This document shows positions 52,250-60,604 of a stretch of DNA of 60,604 nt, in pieces. The translations under genes were made by a program, and so were the position numbers. The stretch's first letter is position 1. Every line of letters starts with the position of its first letter. The stretch comes from an uncultured Muribaculaceae bacterium (GTDB taxonomy: Bacteria; Bacteroidota; Bacteroidia; Bacteroidales; Muribaculaceae). Location of the stretch: contig CANDNO010000007.1 in assembly GCA_947386115.1 (NCBI GenBank), positions 1 through 60,604 on the forward strand. Direction: 5' to 3'. The notes under the pieces are model-generated. The model did not search any database. It was given only the letters and a program-made list of their open reading frames with translations, and was not told where the DNA came from.

Positions 52250-53890
52250 TTAATAACCGGGATTCTGGGGGAACTCTACGTCGCGGTTGGCGTCACGTAT
52301 GGTCTTGGGGATGGGCCACAGAGCGTGGTAATCCTGTACTACATCTCTCAGTACTGTGTTGTACTTCCTTACGCGGTCGACATACTTGCCCGTGCGCACG
52401 AGGGTAAACCTGCGGCTCTCCTCGCCTACGAGCTCACGGATGCGCTCGTCGAGTAGGAAGTCCATGTCCATATCGGCTGCCGATACCGACGATGCCTTGG
52501 CGCGGTTGCGCACGACGTTGACGGCCTTGGCGGCATTCTCGGCGTCATTGAGACCCAGGTAGGCCTCGGCCAGCAGCAGGTAGGTCTCGGCCAGGCGGAA
52601 CTTCATGCGGTCACGGTAGCTGCCGGTGTGGGTGAGGTCGTCATCGTGGGCGAAGAAGAACTTGGTGGGGGCGGGGAACAGCCAGCCGTCGGCCCAGTAC
52701 TTGTCGGTGATGGCAATACGCTGTCCCTTGGTAGCGTCAACGTTAGAGAGCCACTCGCGCTTGAAGTTGTACTCCGAGTTACGTATGTCCGAGTCCTCGA
52801 AGATACCGTTGGGCACACCGTCGTCGGGGGTAGCATTGGTATTCTTGGTGCCGATCCACCACTTGAAAGGTGCAATCTGGCCCAGACCACGACCGCCGTA
52901 CTCAGCGCTCACCTTGAAGAACTGGTTGATAGAGTGGTACTGCGGACCCCATTCACGGCGTGTCCAGTCGTCGGACGGTGTACCGCCGCCAACGGTCTTG
53001 TACTCGAACTGCATTACCCAGATGCTCTCCTTGTTGCCGCTCTTGCGGTTCTGGTTGTTCTCGACAAACATATCGTGGAAGTAGTCGCCGGGCTTCTTTG
53101 CCTCGGCACCGTAGCGCTCCTTGACAAGCTCGAAGTGTTTGCTGTCGATCACGTCCTGGGCTGCCTTGCGGGCTTTCTCATACTCGCCCTGGCACAGGTA
53201 TATCTCTGACAGCAGGTGAAGGGCGGCCCACTTGGTGAGCTTGCCGGGCTTCACGTTATCGGGATTGTCGGGAAGATTCTCGACACAGAACAGCAGGTCG
53301 TCGACTACGTGACCGTAAACCTCCTCCTTGGGAGTTCTGGTGAAGTCGAGAACGAAGGGCTGCTGGATAGTCTCTACCCAAGGCACATCGCCATACAGGT
53401 ACAGCAGCGAGCGATAGGCGTAGGCGCGGAAGAAGCGGGCCTCGGCCTGGTACAGTGCCTTGTCGGTGGGGTAGTCCCAGTTGGTGTTCTTCTCCGAGTA
53501 GAGAAGTACCTCGTTGGCCGAGTTGATCAGGGCATACGACCAGTTCCAGTATGACTCGATGAACAGTGTCGTGGGAGTCATTGTCAAGTTGGCGTAATGT
53601 GTGAGCGAACCGTCTCTGGCGCCGCTCTGGAACACGATGTCGGTGGCAATCTGCTGGGTGGCGTAGGCACACGCACCGTTGTGCATGAACGCTCCGCTCT
53701 GACCCCATGTGTTGTACTCCGAACGTGCTATCGCATACAGGCCGGTACATCCTACCTCGAAGCCCATCGAGCTGGTATAGGTATTATCGGGCGCAAGCTG
53801 GCTCTTGAGTTCCTCGTCGAGGAAGTCGGAGCATCCCGCGGTAACTGCCGCGAGTGCTATTATTGCTGAATTTCTTAATATCTTGTTCAT
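52250..53890 (-). CDS. RagB/SusD family nutrient-uptake outer membrane lipoprotein
   Basis: A 546-residue lipoprotein (lipobox TAGCSDFLDEE, cysteine 20) with tetratricopeptide-like helices. Typical SusD pieces are LYQAEARFFRAYAYRSLLYLYGDVPWVE, TKWAALHLLSEIYLCQGEYEKA and RLAETYLLLAEAYLGLNDAENAAKAVNVVRNRA. It forms the lid of the SusC transporter and binds the oligomeric substrate. 13 bases after susC. The ligand is unknown. Confidence 0.94.
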   Translation of the reverse strand: MNKILRNSAIIALAAVTAGCSDFLDEELKSQLAPDNTYTSSMGFEVGCTGLYAIARSEYNTWGQSGAFMHNGACAYATQQIATDIVFQSGARDGSLTHYANLTMTPTTLFIESYWNWSYALINSANEVLLYSEKNTNWDYPTDKALYQAEARFFRAYAYRSLLYLYGDVPWVETIQQPFVLDFTRTPKEEVYGHVVDDLLFCVENLPDNPDNVKPGKLTKWAALHLLSEIYLCQGEYEKARKAAQDVIDSKHFELVKERYGAEAKKPGDYFHDMFVENNQNRKSGNKESIWVMQFEYKTVGGGTPSDDWTRREWGPQYHSINQFFKVSAEYGGRGLGQIAPFKWWIGTKNTNATPDDGVPNGIFEDSDIRNSEYNFKREWLSNVDATKGQRIAITDKYWADGWLFPAPTKFFFAHDDDLTHTGSYRDRMKFRLAETYLLLAEAYLGLNDAENAAKAVNVVRNRAKASSVSAADMDMDFLLDERIRELVGEESRRFTLVRTGKYVDRVRKYNTVLRDVVQDYHALWPIPKTIRDANRDVEFPQNPGY

Positions 53891-53903
53891 GATGATTTTC
53901 GGT

Positions 53904-56900
53904 TTAGAAAGTTACTGTGAGGCCCTGGCGCCATGCGCGCTGCATGGGGTAAGAGGCAAACCAGGTGTTGTCGTAGTTGAGCATCTGGCGCATGTTCGAG
54001 AACACGTGCAGGTTGTCGACGCTCACGTTCACGTCGAGACCCGAGAGACCTATCTTCTTGACCATCTCCTTCCGGAACTGGTAGCCCAGGGTGATGTTCT
54101 TGATCTGTACGTAGTTTTGTTTCTTGTAATAACCGTGAGTGAAGGTCTTTACATATCCGGGCGACGGAACGTCGGCATCGGGATGCTCGGGTGTCCAGTA
54201 CTTGATGCCGTGTACATAGTTGGCTGTGCTGAAGGTGTACTGCGCGATATCGGGGATATTGTCTGACATCCAGCGGCCGAAGAGGCCATAAAGCACTACC
54301 GATGCATAGAAGTTCTTGTAGCTGAACTGGTTGGACATCGACAGGGTGAACGAGGGTCGCTTGTTGCCGATCACCTTCATGTCGTTGGTGTCGATAATGC
54401 CGTTGCCGTCGACATCCTCCAGCTTGGCGTCGCCGGGCTGGGCACCTTTCTGGTGGGCCACAGAGTTGCCTTTCTCGTCGGTGAATGTAAACTCGTCGCC
54501 GGCCTGCCATATACCTATGTAGTTATAGTCATAGAATACCGAGAGGGGCTTGCCTATGAACCACTTGTTGTTAACGTCATCGACCTTGTCGCCGCGCAGG
54601 TCGATGATCTTGTCGCGGTTAAGGAAGAATGTGAGGCTTGTGCTCCATTCGAAGTCACGCTTCTGGATATTGATAGTGTTGATCGTGAGCTCGATACCCT
54701 TGTTCTCGGTCTCGCCGATGTTGTCCCAGATGGTCTTGTAACCGTTCATGATAGGCACGGTACGTTTCATCAACAGGTCCTTGGTGCGCGAACGGTATAT
54801 GTCGATGCTACCGTTGAGGCGTCCGTTGAACATCGAGTAGTCGATACCGATGTTGGCGGTATATGTGGTCTCCCACTTGAGGTTGGGGTTACCGACGCCG
54901 TCGGTCGACAGGTAGGTCGAGTTGACAGCCTGCGAGCCGTCGCCCCATACATACTTGATACCGTTGTTGGTGTACAGGCGGTCGAGGGTCTGGTAGCGCG
55001 TGATGGCGTTGTTACCGTTGGCACCGTACGACAGGCGCAGCTTCAACATATTGAGCCAGGTGGCGTTGTCCTTCAGGAACGACTCCTCGCCTATGTGCCA
55101 GGCCAGGGCGGCCGACGGGAAGAAGGCATACTTGTTGTTGCGGCCGAACACCGACGCACCGTCACGACGGCCGGTAAGCGTAATCATATACTTGCGGTCG
55201 AAGGTATAGTTGATACGTCCCATCAGCGACATCATGGTCTCTTTCCAGAAACCCGAGCCTACCTTGATGTTCTTCTCACCGTTGGCCATCGAGTAGAAGC
55301 TCATGTCGTCGTTGACGAAGCACTCGGCACTCTGTGAGGTGCTGCGGTTCTCCTTGCCCTGCATCGAGTACAGGCCGGTGAGGTCGATATAGTGCTTGCC
55401 GAAGGTGTTGGTGTACTTCACGATATTCTCCCAGGTCCAGTCGGTGGTATGAGAGGTGCTTATCGAGGCCGATCCGTCGACCTTGAGGCCCGTGGCTGTA
55501 TTGCGTCCATAATATGTGCCGGTGTAGTTGTCACGGTAGTTGTAACCTATCTGCGACTTGATGGTGAGGCCCTTGACGGGAGCTATCTCGATATAGCCGT
55601 TGCCCAGGACGTTGCGGCTTGTGTTCTTGTTGTCGGCACGCACGTTACGCATGGGGTGGGGGAGGTTCGAGTAGTCCATGGGTTCGTCATAGTAGTTGCC
55701 GTTGTCGGCCATGAAGATACCGTAGGGCGACTGCTTGATGGCATGCTCCAGGTTGGGGGTCAGACCTCCGGTCTCGCGGTTTACGAACTGACCGATAAGG
55801 CCCACGGTCAGCCACTTGTTCAGCACCTGGTTGATCGAGGCGTAAACGTTGACACGCTCATAGTTGGAGTTGACAACGACACCGGGCTGGTCGAGGTATG
55901 ACACGGCGGCCATATAGGTAGTGGCGTCGGTGCCGCCCGAGATCGACAGCTGGTGCTCGTGCTGGAACGAGGTGCGGAACACGTCGTCCTGCCAGTCACG
56001 GGTGATGCCGGCGGCATAGTTGGCACGCTCGCTGGCACTGATCACCTGTCCGTAGAGCGGGTCGAGGTCAACGCCCTGTAGCTTCTTGGTACCCAGGCGG
56101 CCCATATCCTGCTTGAAGCGTATGAACTCGTTGGGACCCATGGTCTCGATGCGCTGCATCTCCGATGCCACGGCATAGTTGCCTTTGTACACGACCTTGG
56201 CCGAGCCCTTGGCTCCCTTCTGGGTCTGGATGAGGATTACACCGTTCGAACCGCGCGAACCGTAGATGGCTACCGACGAGGCGTCCTTAAGCACGGTGAT
56301 CGACTCCACGATGTTGGGGTCGATATCGCTCAGCGAGCCCTCGTAGGGGATACCGTCGAGGATCACCAGCGGGCTGTTGCTGCCCGAGAGCGAGTTGGTA
56401 CCGCGTATGAGCAGCGATTGGTTTGAACCGGGTTTGGCCTCGCTCGAGGTGATCGAGAAGCCGGCAACCTGGCCCACGAGACGGTCCATGAGGTTGGCCG
56501 AGGCCGACATTTTCAGCGTCTTGCCGTCAACGACGGTGAGGCCGCCGGTGAGGTCTTTTTTCTTCACCGAGCCGTAACCCACGACAACGACTTCTTCAAG
56601 ATTGTTGGTCGACTCGGCCATCGTTACCTCGAGAGGCCCGTCGCCCACGGTGAGGGTCTGGGGTGCGAAACCTACATACGAGATCTCGAGTTTCTCTCCC
56701 TTGGCAACGGGGATGCTGAAGTTGCCGTCAAAGTCGGTCAGCGTGCCTTCGCCTTTTCCTTTCACGACTACGGCCGCGCCTATGAGTGGCTCGCCGGTCT
56801 CGTCGACTACTTTACCGGTTACGACGCTGACGGCGTCTAAGTTTTTTGGTGTCTTTCCTTTTGGGAACAGGGTTACCTGGCGGCCGAAAATACGATATTC

Positions 56901-57203
56901 GAGGCCGGCCTTGGTGCACATCTCGGCCAGGATGTCATCGACATTCTTGCTTGACATGTCGATTTCAACACGCTTGTCGAGCATGCTGTTGGCACCCTCG
57001 GCATATACAAACATGTAGTCGCTGTGCTGTTCGATGTATCTCAGAACGTCGCTGACTGACTGGCGGTCGGCTTCCTTTGCCGGCGCGGCAGGGATGCTCT
57101 GAGGCACTTCGGTCTCGGCTGCGAATGCCGCCTGTGGCACTGTGAGCGCACCACTGAGCAATAGCATTCCGGCGCATAAAGCCCTCTGATAATTGATTTT
57201 CAT
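53904..57203 (-). CDS. SusC/RagA family TonB-dependent receptor with STN domain
   Basis: A 1099-residue TonB-dependent transporter. Order: signal peptide (about 1-28), STN domain (about 45-115, SVSDVLRYIEQHSDYMFVYAEG), carboxypeptidase-regulatory-like domain (about 130-205, VTGKVVDETGEPLIGAAVVVKG), plug with SusC signature (GSVKKKDLTGGL) and a 22-strand barrel. The STN domain contacts FecR to signal substrate. The ATG at 57203 (KINYQRALCAG) begins the signal peptide; an in-frame ATG at 57245 adds residues that do not fit one. Pairs with the SusD and FecR genes. Confidence 0.95.
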   Translation of the reverse strand: MKINYQRALCAGMLLLSGALTVPQAAFAAETEVPQSIPAAPAKEADRQSVSDVLRYIEQHSDYMFVYAEGANSMLDKRVEIDMSSKNVDDILAEMCTKAGLEYRIFGRQVTLFPKGKTPKNLDAVSVVTGKVVDETGEPLIGAAVVVKGKGEGTLTDFDGNFSIPVAKGEKLEISYVGFAPQTLTVGDGPLEVTMAESTNNLEEVVVVGYGSVKKKDLTGGLTVVDGKTLKMSASANLMDRLVGQVAGFSITSSEAKPGSNQSLLIRGTNSLSGSNSPLVILDGIPYEGSLSDIDPNIVESITVLKDASSVAIYGSRGSNGVILIQTQKGAKGSAKVVYKGNYAVASEMQRIETMGPNEFIRFKQDMGRLGTKKLQGVDLDPLYGQVISASERANYAAGITRDWQDDVFRTSFQHEHQLSISGGTDATTYMAAVSYLDQPGVVVNSNYERVNVYASINQVLNKWLTVGLIGQFVNRETGGLTPNLEHAIKQSPYGIFMADNGNYYDEPMDYSNLPHPMRNVRADNKNTSRNVLGNGYIEIAPVKGLTIKSQIGYNYRDNYTGTYYGRNTATGLKVDGSASISTSHTTDWTWENIVKYTNTFGKHYIDLTGLYSMQGKENRSTSQSAECFVNDDMSFYSMANGEKNIKVGSGFWKETMMSLMGRINYTFDRKYMITLTGRRDGASVFGRNNKYAFFPSAALAWHIGEESFLKDNATWLNMLKLRLSYGANGNNAITRYQTLDRLYTNNGIKYVWGDGSQAVNSTYLSTDGVGNPNLKWETTYTANIGIDYSMFNGRLNGSIDIYRSRTKDLLMKRTVPIMNGYKTIWDNIGETENKGIELTINTINIQKRDFEWSTSLTFFLNRDKIIDLRGDKVDDVNNKWFIGKPLSVFYDYNYIGIWQAGDEFTFTDEKGNSVAHQKGAQPGDAKLEDVDGNGIIDTNDMKVIGNKRPSFTLSMSNQFSYKNFYASVVLYGLFGRWMSDNIPDIAQYTFSTANYVHGIKYWTPEHPDADVPSPGYVKTFTHGYYKKQNYVQIKNITLGYQFRKEMVKKIGLSGLDVNVSVDNLHVFSNMRQMLNYDNTWFASYPMQRAWRQGLTVTF

Positions 57204-57256
57204 GATAAATAATGGTTGGTTTAAAATGAGTTTATGGTTAAACAAGCTCGTTATAA

Positions 57257-58147
57257 TCAGTTTATTGGTGTGAGACGGAAGGCGTTCTCGTCGGGGAACG
57301 ACTCTACCGTCATGGGGATGATTGAGTTCAGTACCGCCAGCACGCCGTCGATGTCGCTCTTGAGGTCGAGGCAGCCATACAGGCGGTGGTCGTTGAGCGT
57401 GGGGTCTACCTCGAAGTCGACATCATAGTAGGTGTGCAGGCGCTCTATCAACTCGCCCAGAGTGAGGTTGTCGAGAATCAGGCCACCCTGTGTCCAGCTC
57501 GTGTAGTCGGCCGGGTCGACACTTTTGATCTCGTCGATGGCGCCCTCGCGTATGCTTACCTTGTGTCCGGGGCGCATGCGCACGCGCTCCTCGCCGTCGG
57601 TGGTCACCGCCACGCTACCCTCGGCGAGCACTATGCTGGCATCGTCGTGGTCGTAGTTGGTGATATTGAATGAGGTTCCGTAGACGCGCACCTTGAAGCC
57701 GTCGGCCGACACGATGAACGGCCTCTGCGGGTCCTTGGCTACGTCGAAGTAGACCTCGCCCGATATCCACACATGGCGCGTGTCGCCTGCAAAGCGGGTG
57801 GGGTAGCGCACCTGTGAGCGTGAGTTGGCAATGAGCTTCGTGCCGTCGGGCAGAACGAGCGTTACGCGCTGCCCGGTGGGCGCTACCAACTCGTTGTAGT
57901 CGAAGCCCCGCTCCAGGTCCTCGGCATATTCGTCGGCCCCGGGGGTCCCGTTGCCCGTTTTGAACACCGGCACAGAGAGGGCGAATACCACGGCCACACA
58001 TGCTGCTATCGTTCCTGCCGTTATAAGCCGCCAGCGTCGTCTTGAACGTATCAGCCCGTCCTGCAGGATTTTTATGTGGGCGAGCATCAATGCCCCCATC
58101 GTATCGACACGAGGCAGTGATAGTTTCTCGAAGTAGCGGTCGAGCAA
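57257..58147 (-). CDS. FecR family anti-sigma factor with uncertain start
   Basis: Anti-sigma transducer of about 296 residues. One membrane helix (about 42-62) separates a short cytoplasmic part from the periplasmic FecR domain (about 95-190: LPDGTKLIANSRSQVRYPTRF, VYGTSFNITNY) and a DUF4974 domain (about 225-295). It should pass the SusC signal to the ECF sigma factor. The only usable start is TTG at 58147. The frame stays open upstream to 58303 without ATG, GTG or TTG, and it reads like protein (QQRYSPELPDEKCDKLL), so the true N-terminus may be longer. Confidence 0.87.
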   Translation of the reverse strand: MLDRYFEKLSLPRVDTMGALMLAHIKILQDGLIRSRRRWRLITAGTIAACVAVVFALSVPVFKTGNGTPGADEYAEDLERGFDYNELVAPTGQRVTLVLPDGTKLIANSRSQVRYPTRFAGDTRHVWISGEVYFDVAKDPQRPFIVSADGFKVRVYGTSFNITNYDHDDASIVLAEGSVAVTTDGEERVRMRPGHKVSIREGAIDEIKSVDPADYTSWTQGGLILDNLTLGELIERLHTYYDVDFEVDPTLNDHRLYGCLDLKSDIDGVLAVLNSIIPMTVESFPDENAFRLTPIN

Positions 58148-58761
58148 CTTGTCACATTTCTCGTCGGGCAGCTCGGGGCTGTATCGCTGTTGTATGTCGT
58201 CGTTTCTGTTCCTCGTTTCAATCTCTTGCGTAAGTGTTCCATTGCAAATGCTACATGATAATTGACGGTCGACAATGAGATGTCGAGTATTGCCGATATC
58301 TGTTTATAGGGCATTCTTTCGATTTTGGCCAGAAAGAATACGTGTTTGCATCGGGGCGGCAGTTCTTCCAGTGCCTCGGTGACGGCCTCCTGCTGTTCGT
58401 GGCTCAGGATGGTTTCGTCGGTAGTCTCGATCGAGGGGAGCGTGAATGACTCCAGGTCATCGATCGATACAAACTTCGGCCTGCCGGCATCGGAGCGTAG
58501 CTTTGATATCACGCGGCAATAGGTGATGCGTCTGAGCCACTGCTCCATAAATTTAATCTTTATCAATTCCTTGCGAGACTTCCATACCTGCAAAAAGACA
58601 TCGCTCACTACCTCCTCGACGTTCTCGCGGGAGTTGATCATCGACATGGCGTAGTGGTACAGGCGCTGTGACCACTGGTCCATGAAGATATCAAATGCCC
58701 GCTCGTCGCCTTGGCTTAGACGATATAGCAGATTGTCAGGTTTTTCTTTATTCGTTATCAT
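58087..58761 (-). CDS. ECF RNA polymerase sigma factor
   Basis: Extracytoplasmic-function sigma-70 factor. Region 2 (about 15-80) has GDERAFDIFMDQWSQRLYHYAMS and NVEEVVSDVFLQVWKSR; region 4 (about 130-183) has LEELPPRCKHVFFLAKIERMPYKQISAIL and a helix-turn-helix. It should activate the SusCD operon when released by FecR. Real homology ends near residue 183 (HLRKRLKR). The last 41 residues (GTETTTYNSD...) are rich in T, S, N and C and run into the FecR gene by 61 bases, so they may be out-of-frame translation caused by a lost stop. Confidence 0.9.
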   Translation of the reverse strand: MITNKEKPDNLLYRLSQGDERAFDIFMDQWSQRLYHYAMSMINSRENVEEVVSDVFLQVWKSRKELIKIKFMEQWLRRITYCRVISKLRSDAGRPKFVSIDDLESFTLPSIETTDETILSHEQQEAVTEALEELPPRCKHVFFLAKIERMPYKQISAILDISLSTVNYHVAFAMEHLRKRLKRGTETTTYNSDTAPSCPTRNVTSCSTATSRNYHCLVSIRWGH

Positions 58762-58814
58762 GGAATAGACTGCAAGGTTTACCTAAATACAATCTTTTTT
58801 TACCTTAGAAAATG

Positions 58815-58865
58815 CGTACTAAATAACTATACGTACTAAATAACTATACGTACTAAATAATTATA
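58815..58865. repeat. Three tandem 17-base repeats
   Basis: CGTACTAAATAACTATA at 58815 and 58832, with a one-base variant at 58849-58865 that overlaps the stop codon of the beta-helix gene. The array lies 54 bases upstream of the sigma-factor start. Confidence 0.9.
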
Positions 58866-60363
58866 AAACCATTACCTTTTTACCTTTATGAATGTATATA
58901 CCTTTGTGGGTGGGACGCTCGTTGAAGCGCACACCTTGGAGATTATACCATGACTCGTCGTCGTTGTTGTCCGATACCGTGATCTGGTCGACGCCGGTGT
59001 TGGTGTCGATGATGGCCAGGGCGCCGTTGCTTGTAGTTGCAGTGCGCTCGTTGCCAAGCTGGTCGACGGCAGTGTCGACAGTGAAGTTCCAGTTCTCGGC
59101 GGCTACGATCGATGCGATGGCGTCGGGAGCCATGCCGTTTTTGAACTTGACGGGAGTGAGTGTGCCGTTCTCGGCCAAGGTGTTGGTGCCGAACACAGCT
59201 GCGTAGGTGTTGTCAGCTCCAATGTTGTCGCTCTCGGTGGCGTTGTACCCCTCGGCAACCGGGCCCACGAGGTTGTTGCCCTGGAAGGTGTAACCCGTAG
59301 TCTCAGTCTTGTCGGCGATAGGAGCAGCATCGCCATTGGCAACAATAATCGAGTTGGCAACTCTCAATGTATTCTTTCCACCGGTATAGACTTGCGAGCC
59401 ACTGTCGGCTGTATTACCGGCAATAGTCGACGATACAATATTTAAAATATTTGTGTAATATCCTTTGTCATTGACGAATACGCCACCGCCCATTTTGGAT
59501 TCGTTGTCTACAATTGTTGAGTTTATAATATTCACAGTCTGAGTATGTCTACCATAAATGGCTCCACCATTAGTCGCCGATTTATTACCGGTAAAGTAAC
59601 AACGGTCAACGACAATTTTTGAAACGACTTTTGTAGCGTGTGATGAAAAATACACCTTAATAGCACCGCCGTCACTTCCCTCATTACCTATGAACGAACA
59701 ATCAGTTATTACAGCATTACATCTATTAAAACTTAAAGCACCTGCCATTGCATAACCGGCAGCAGAAGTATCCTTTCCTCGGGATATGTTATTTTTAAAA
59801 TTACAATCAATTACTTCAACAGATGCACAACCTTCGACATATATAGCAGAAGGACGACCATGGACCCAATTCGTTTCATCACCGCACCAGTCTCCTGAAG
59901 CTATGAAGTTTTCGAAATCTATACCACTGAATTTAATCGTTCGAGTCAACTCATTAAGGTCATCTTTATTTGAATGAACCAAAAAAGCTCCATGTTTATG
60001 AGGTTGACTTTCTCCGTCAAACACTGTTCGACCACTCTCTGAAAGTTGACCGGTGTTAGGATCATAACCGCCGTTTACAGTTATACTCGAACGGCAAACA
60101 AACACACCTTCATTGAACTTATAAGTTCCTACGGAGAAATAATGATTCTCTCCTGTATGGTAATCATTGACCGGAGTTTTGGGGATGTCGCCGTTGGCTT
60201 TGAAATAGAATTTCATGTGGTTGTAGTACTCTGTCAGGCCCATGGCGTTTTCCCAGTTAGAACCGTCTTTACTGCCGTTGCCCTCGGGAGTGATGAAGAA
60301 ATCTGTTGCAAGCGCTGTGCATGGCATTGCCATTGCACCGAGAATGAGTAGTTGTTTAATCAT
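58861..60363 (-). CDS. Secreted right-handed beta-helix protein with C-terminal sorting-like tail
   Basis: A 500-residue exoprotein with a Sec signal (about 1-19, MIKQLLILGAMAMPCTALA). Residues 110-350 form parallel beta-helix repeats of the polymorphic/pectate-lyase-like kind (DCSFIGNEGSDGGAI, RCYFTGNKSATNGGAIYG, NSTIVDNESKMGGGVF, SSTIAGNTADSGS). The end (WYNLQGVRFNERPTHKGIYI..GKKVMVL) is a tail like that of the protein at 21468. No catalytic site is identified; polysaccharide binding or adhesion is likely. It is upstream of the sigma/FecR/SusCD genes in the same direction. The middle of the gene is more AT-rich than neighbours. Confidence 0.85.
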   Translation of the reverse strand: MIKQLLILGAMAMPCTALATDFFITPEGNGSKDGSNWENAMGLTEYYNHMKFYFKANGDIPKTPVNDYHTGENHYFSVGTYKFNEGVFVCRSSITVNGGYDPNTGQLSESGRTVFDGESQPHKHGAFLVHSNKDDLNELTRTIKFSGIDFENFIASGDWCGDETNWVHGRPSAIYVEGCASVEVIDCNFKNNISRGKDTSAAGYAMAGALSFNRCNAVITDCSFIGNEGSDGGAIKVYFSSHATKVVSKIVVDRCYFTGNKSATNGGAIYGRHTQTVNIINSTIVDNESKMGGGVFVNDKGYYTNILNIVSSTIAGNTADSGSQVYTGGKNTLRVANSIIVANGDAAPIADKTETTGYTFQGNNLVGPVAEGYNATESDNIGADNTYAAVFGTNTLAENGTLTPVKFKNGMAPDAIASIVAAENWNFTVDTAVDQLGNERTATTSNGALAIIDTNTGVDQITVSDNNDDESWYNLQGVRFNERPTHKGIYIHKGKKVMVL

Positions 60364-60604
60364 TGGTTATATTATTAAGGTGATAAATGTTAATTCTAAC
60401 TGTAGGCGATGAATGCAGTAATCGCGTTTCATTAATATAGCCGCTGATTTTTGTAAAATCTATAGTATGAATTTTTATGTTTTAAAACATATTTTTGATT
60501 CCTTTTACTCAATTCGCTCTAAATGAGGTATGGAGTTTTAATCTTTTTCGTCCTGTTTTCGTCACTTTTTTGTTCTGAAAAATTTAATTGCAGATTATCA
60601 GGGG
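60364..60604. other. Intergenic region at the right edge
   Basis: AT-rich region upstream of the beta-helix gene. No ORF, tRNA or consensus promoter is recognised in the visible part. Confidence 0.5.

Noticed and set aside
58815..58865. 17-base repeats considered as replication iterons
   Set aside because: Only three copies, no replication initiator or DnaA boxes nearby.

Overview
The window looks like a chromosomal segment of a gut Bacteroidales bacterium, most probably from the Muribaculaceae or a close relative. The evidence is a SusC/SusD pair with an ECF sigma/FecR switch, GldH, a ricT-gldH pair, a fused-type zapA locus with RNase Y, glycine-lipid acyltransferases of the GlsA/GlsB type, and Bacteroidota promoters (TTTG, about 20 bases, TAnnTTTG) upstream of many genes. 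Base composition is moderately GC-rich in genes and AT-rich in spacers. I see no rRNA, CRISPR array, transposase or prophage. One tRNA (Arg, CCG) is present. Genus-level placement is inference.

Layout. 1-6500: a secreted M13 peptidase, tRNA-Arg, a PMCA-type calcium ATPase and an MFS exporter. 6598-12652: one leftward operon with four exported Gfo/Idh/MocA oxidoreductases (two Tat, one lipoprotein, one Sec), an ApbE-like protein and a small membrane protein; this is the most unusual metabolic unit here. 12987-16349: a pRiA4b ORF-3-like protein, a LEA-like helical protein, LptG and Tgt. 16564-23283: the branched-chain amino acid locus ilvD-ilvB-ilvN-acyl-ACP thioesterase-ilvC, interrupted by an AT-rich gene that carries a GC-rich sorting-type tail. 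23378-31719: a PepSY-like lipoprotein, a coiled-coil protein and ZapA, a probable 6S-like RNA, RNase Y, RicT, GldH, a HAD phosphatase, an M24 peptidase and the CCA-adding enzyme, whose C-terminus is built from intergenic repeats.

31775-34341: queuosine genes queD and queE, then a preQ1 riboswitch directly in front of a YhhQ-type queuosine-precursor transporter, then a YjjG-like nucleotidase. Together with tgt at 15219, the window covers synthesis, uptake and tRNA insertion of the queuosine base. 34322-39755: TamB and a glycine-zipper OmpA lipoprotein. 39931-48538: an envelope stretch with GlsA/GlsB-like acyltransferases, a Wzi-like barrel, a lipocalin-like lipoprotein, a short nonulosonic-acid cassette (LegB, ATP-grasp, LegI/NeuB), a PASTA protein and RluD. 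48664-49251: an unknown gene behind a palindromic candidate operator.

49306-60363: a leftward polysaccharide-utilisation-like locus made of a beta-helix exoprotein, ECF sigma, FecR, SusC, SusD, a SusE/F-like protein and a DUF4832 lipoprotein. No classical glycoside hydrolase is recognisable. The sigma/FecR junction has an open-frame anomaly that suggests a frameshift or an unusual start.

The strongest candidates for something new are the exported oxidoreductase/ApbE operon, the truncated leg cassette with its ATP-grasp partner, the compositional chimera at 21468-22151, and the repeat-extended CCA enzyme. All functional statements rest on reading motifs and context; no database search was possible.
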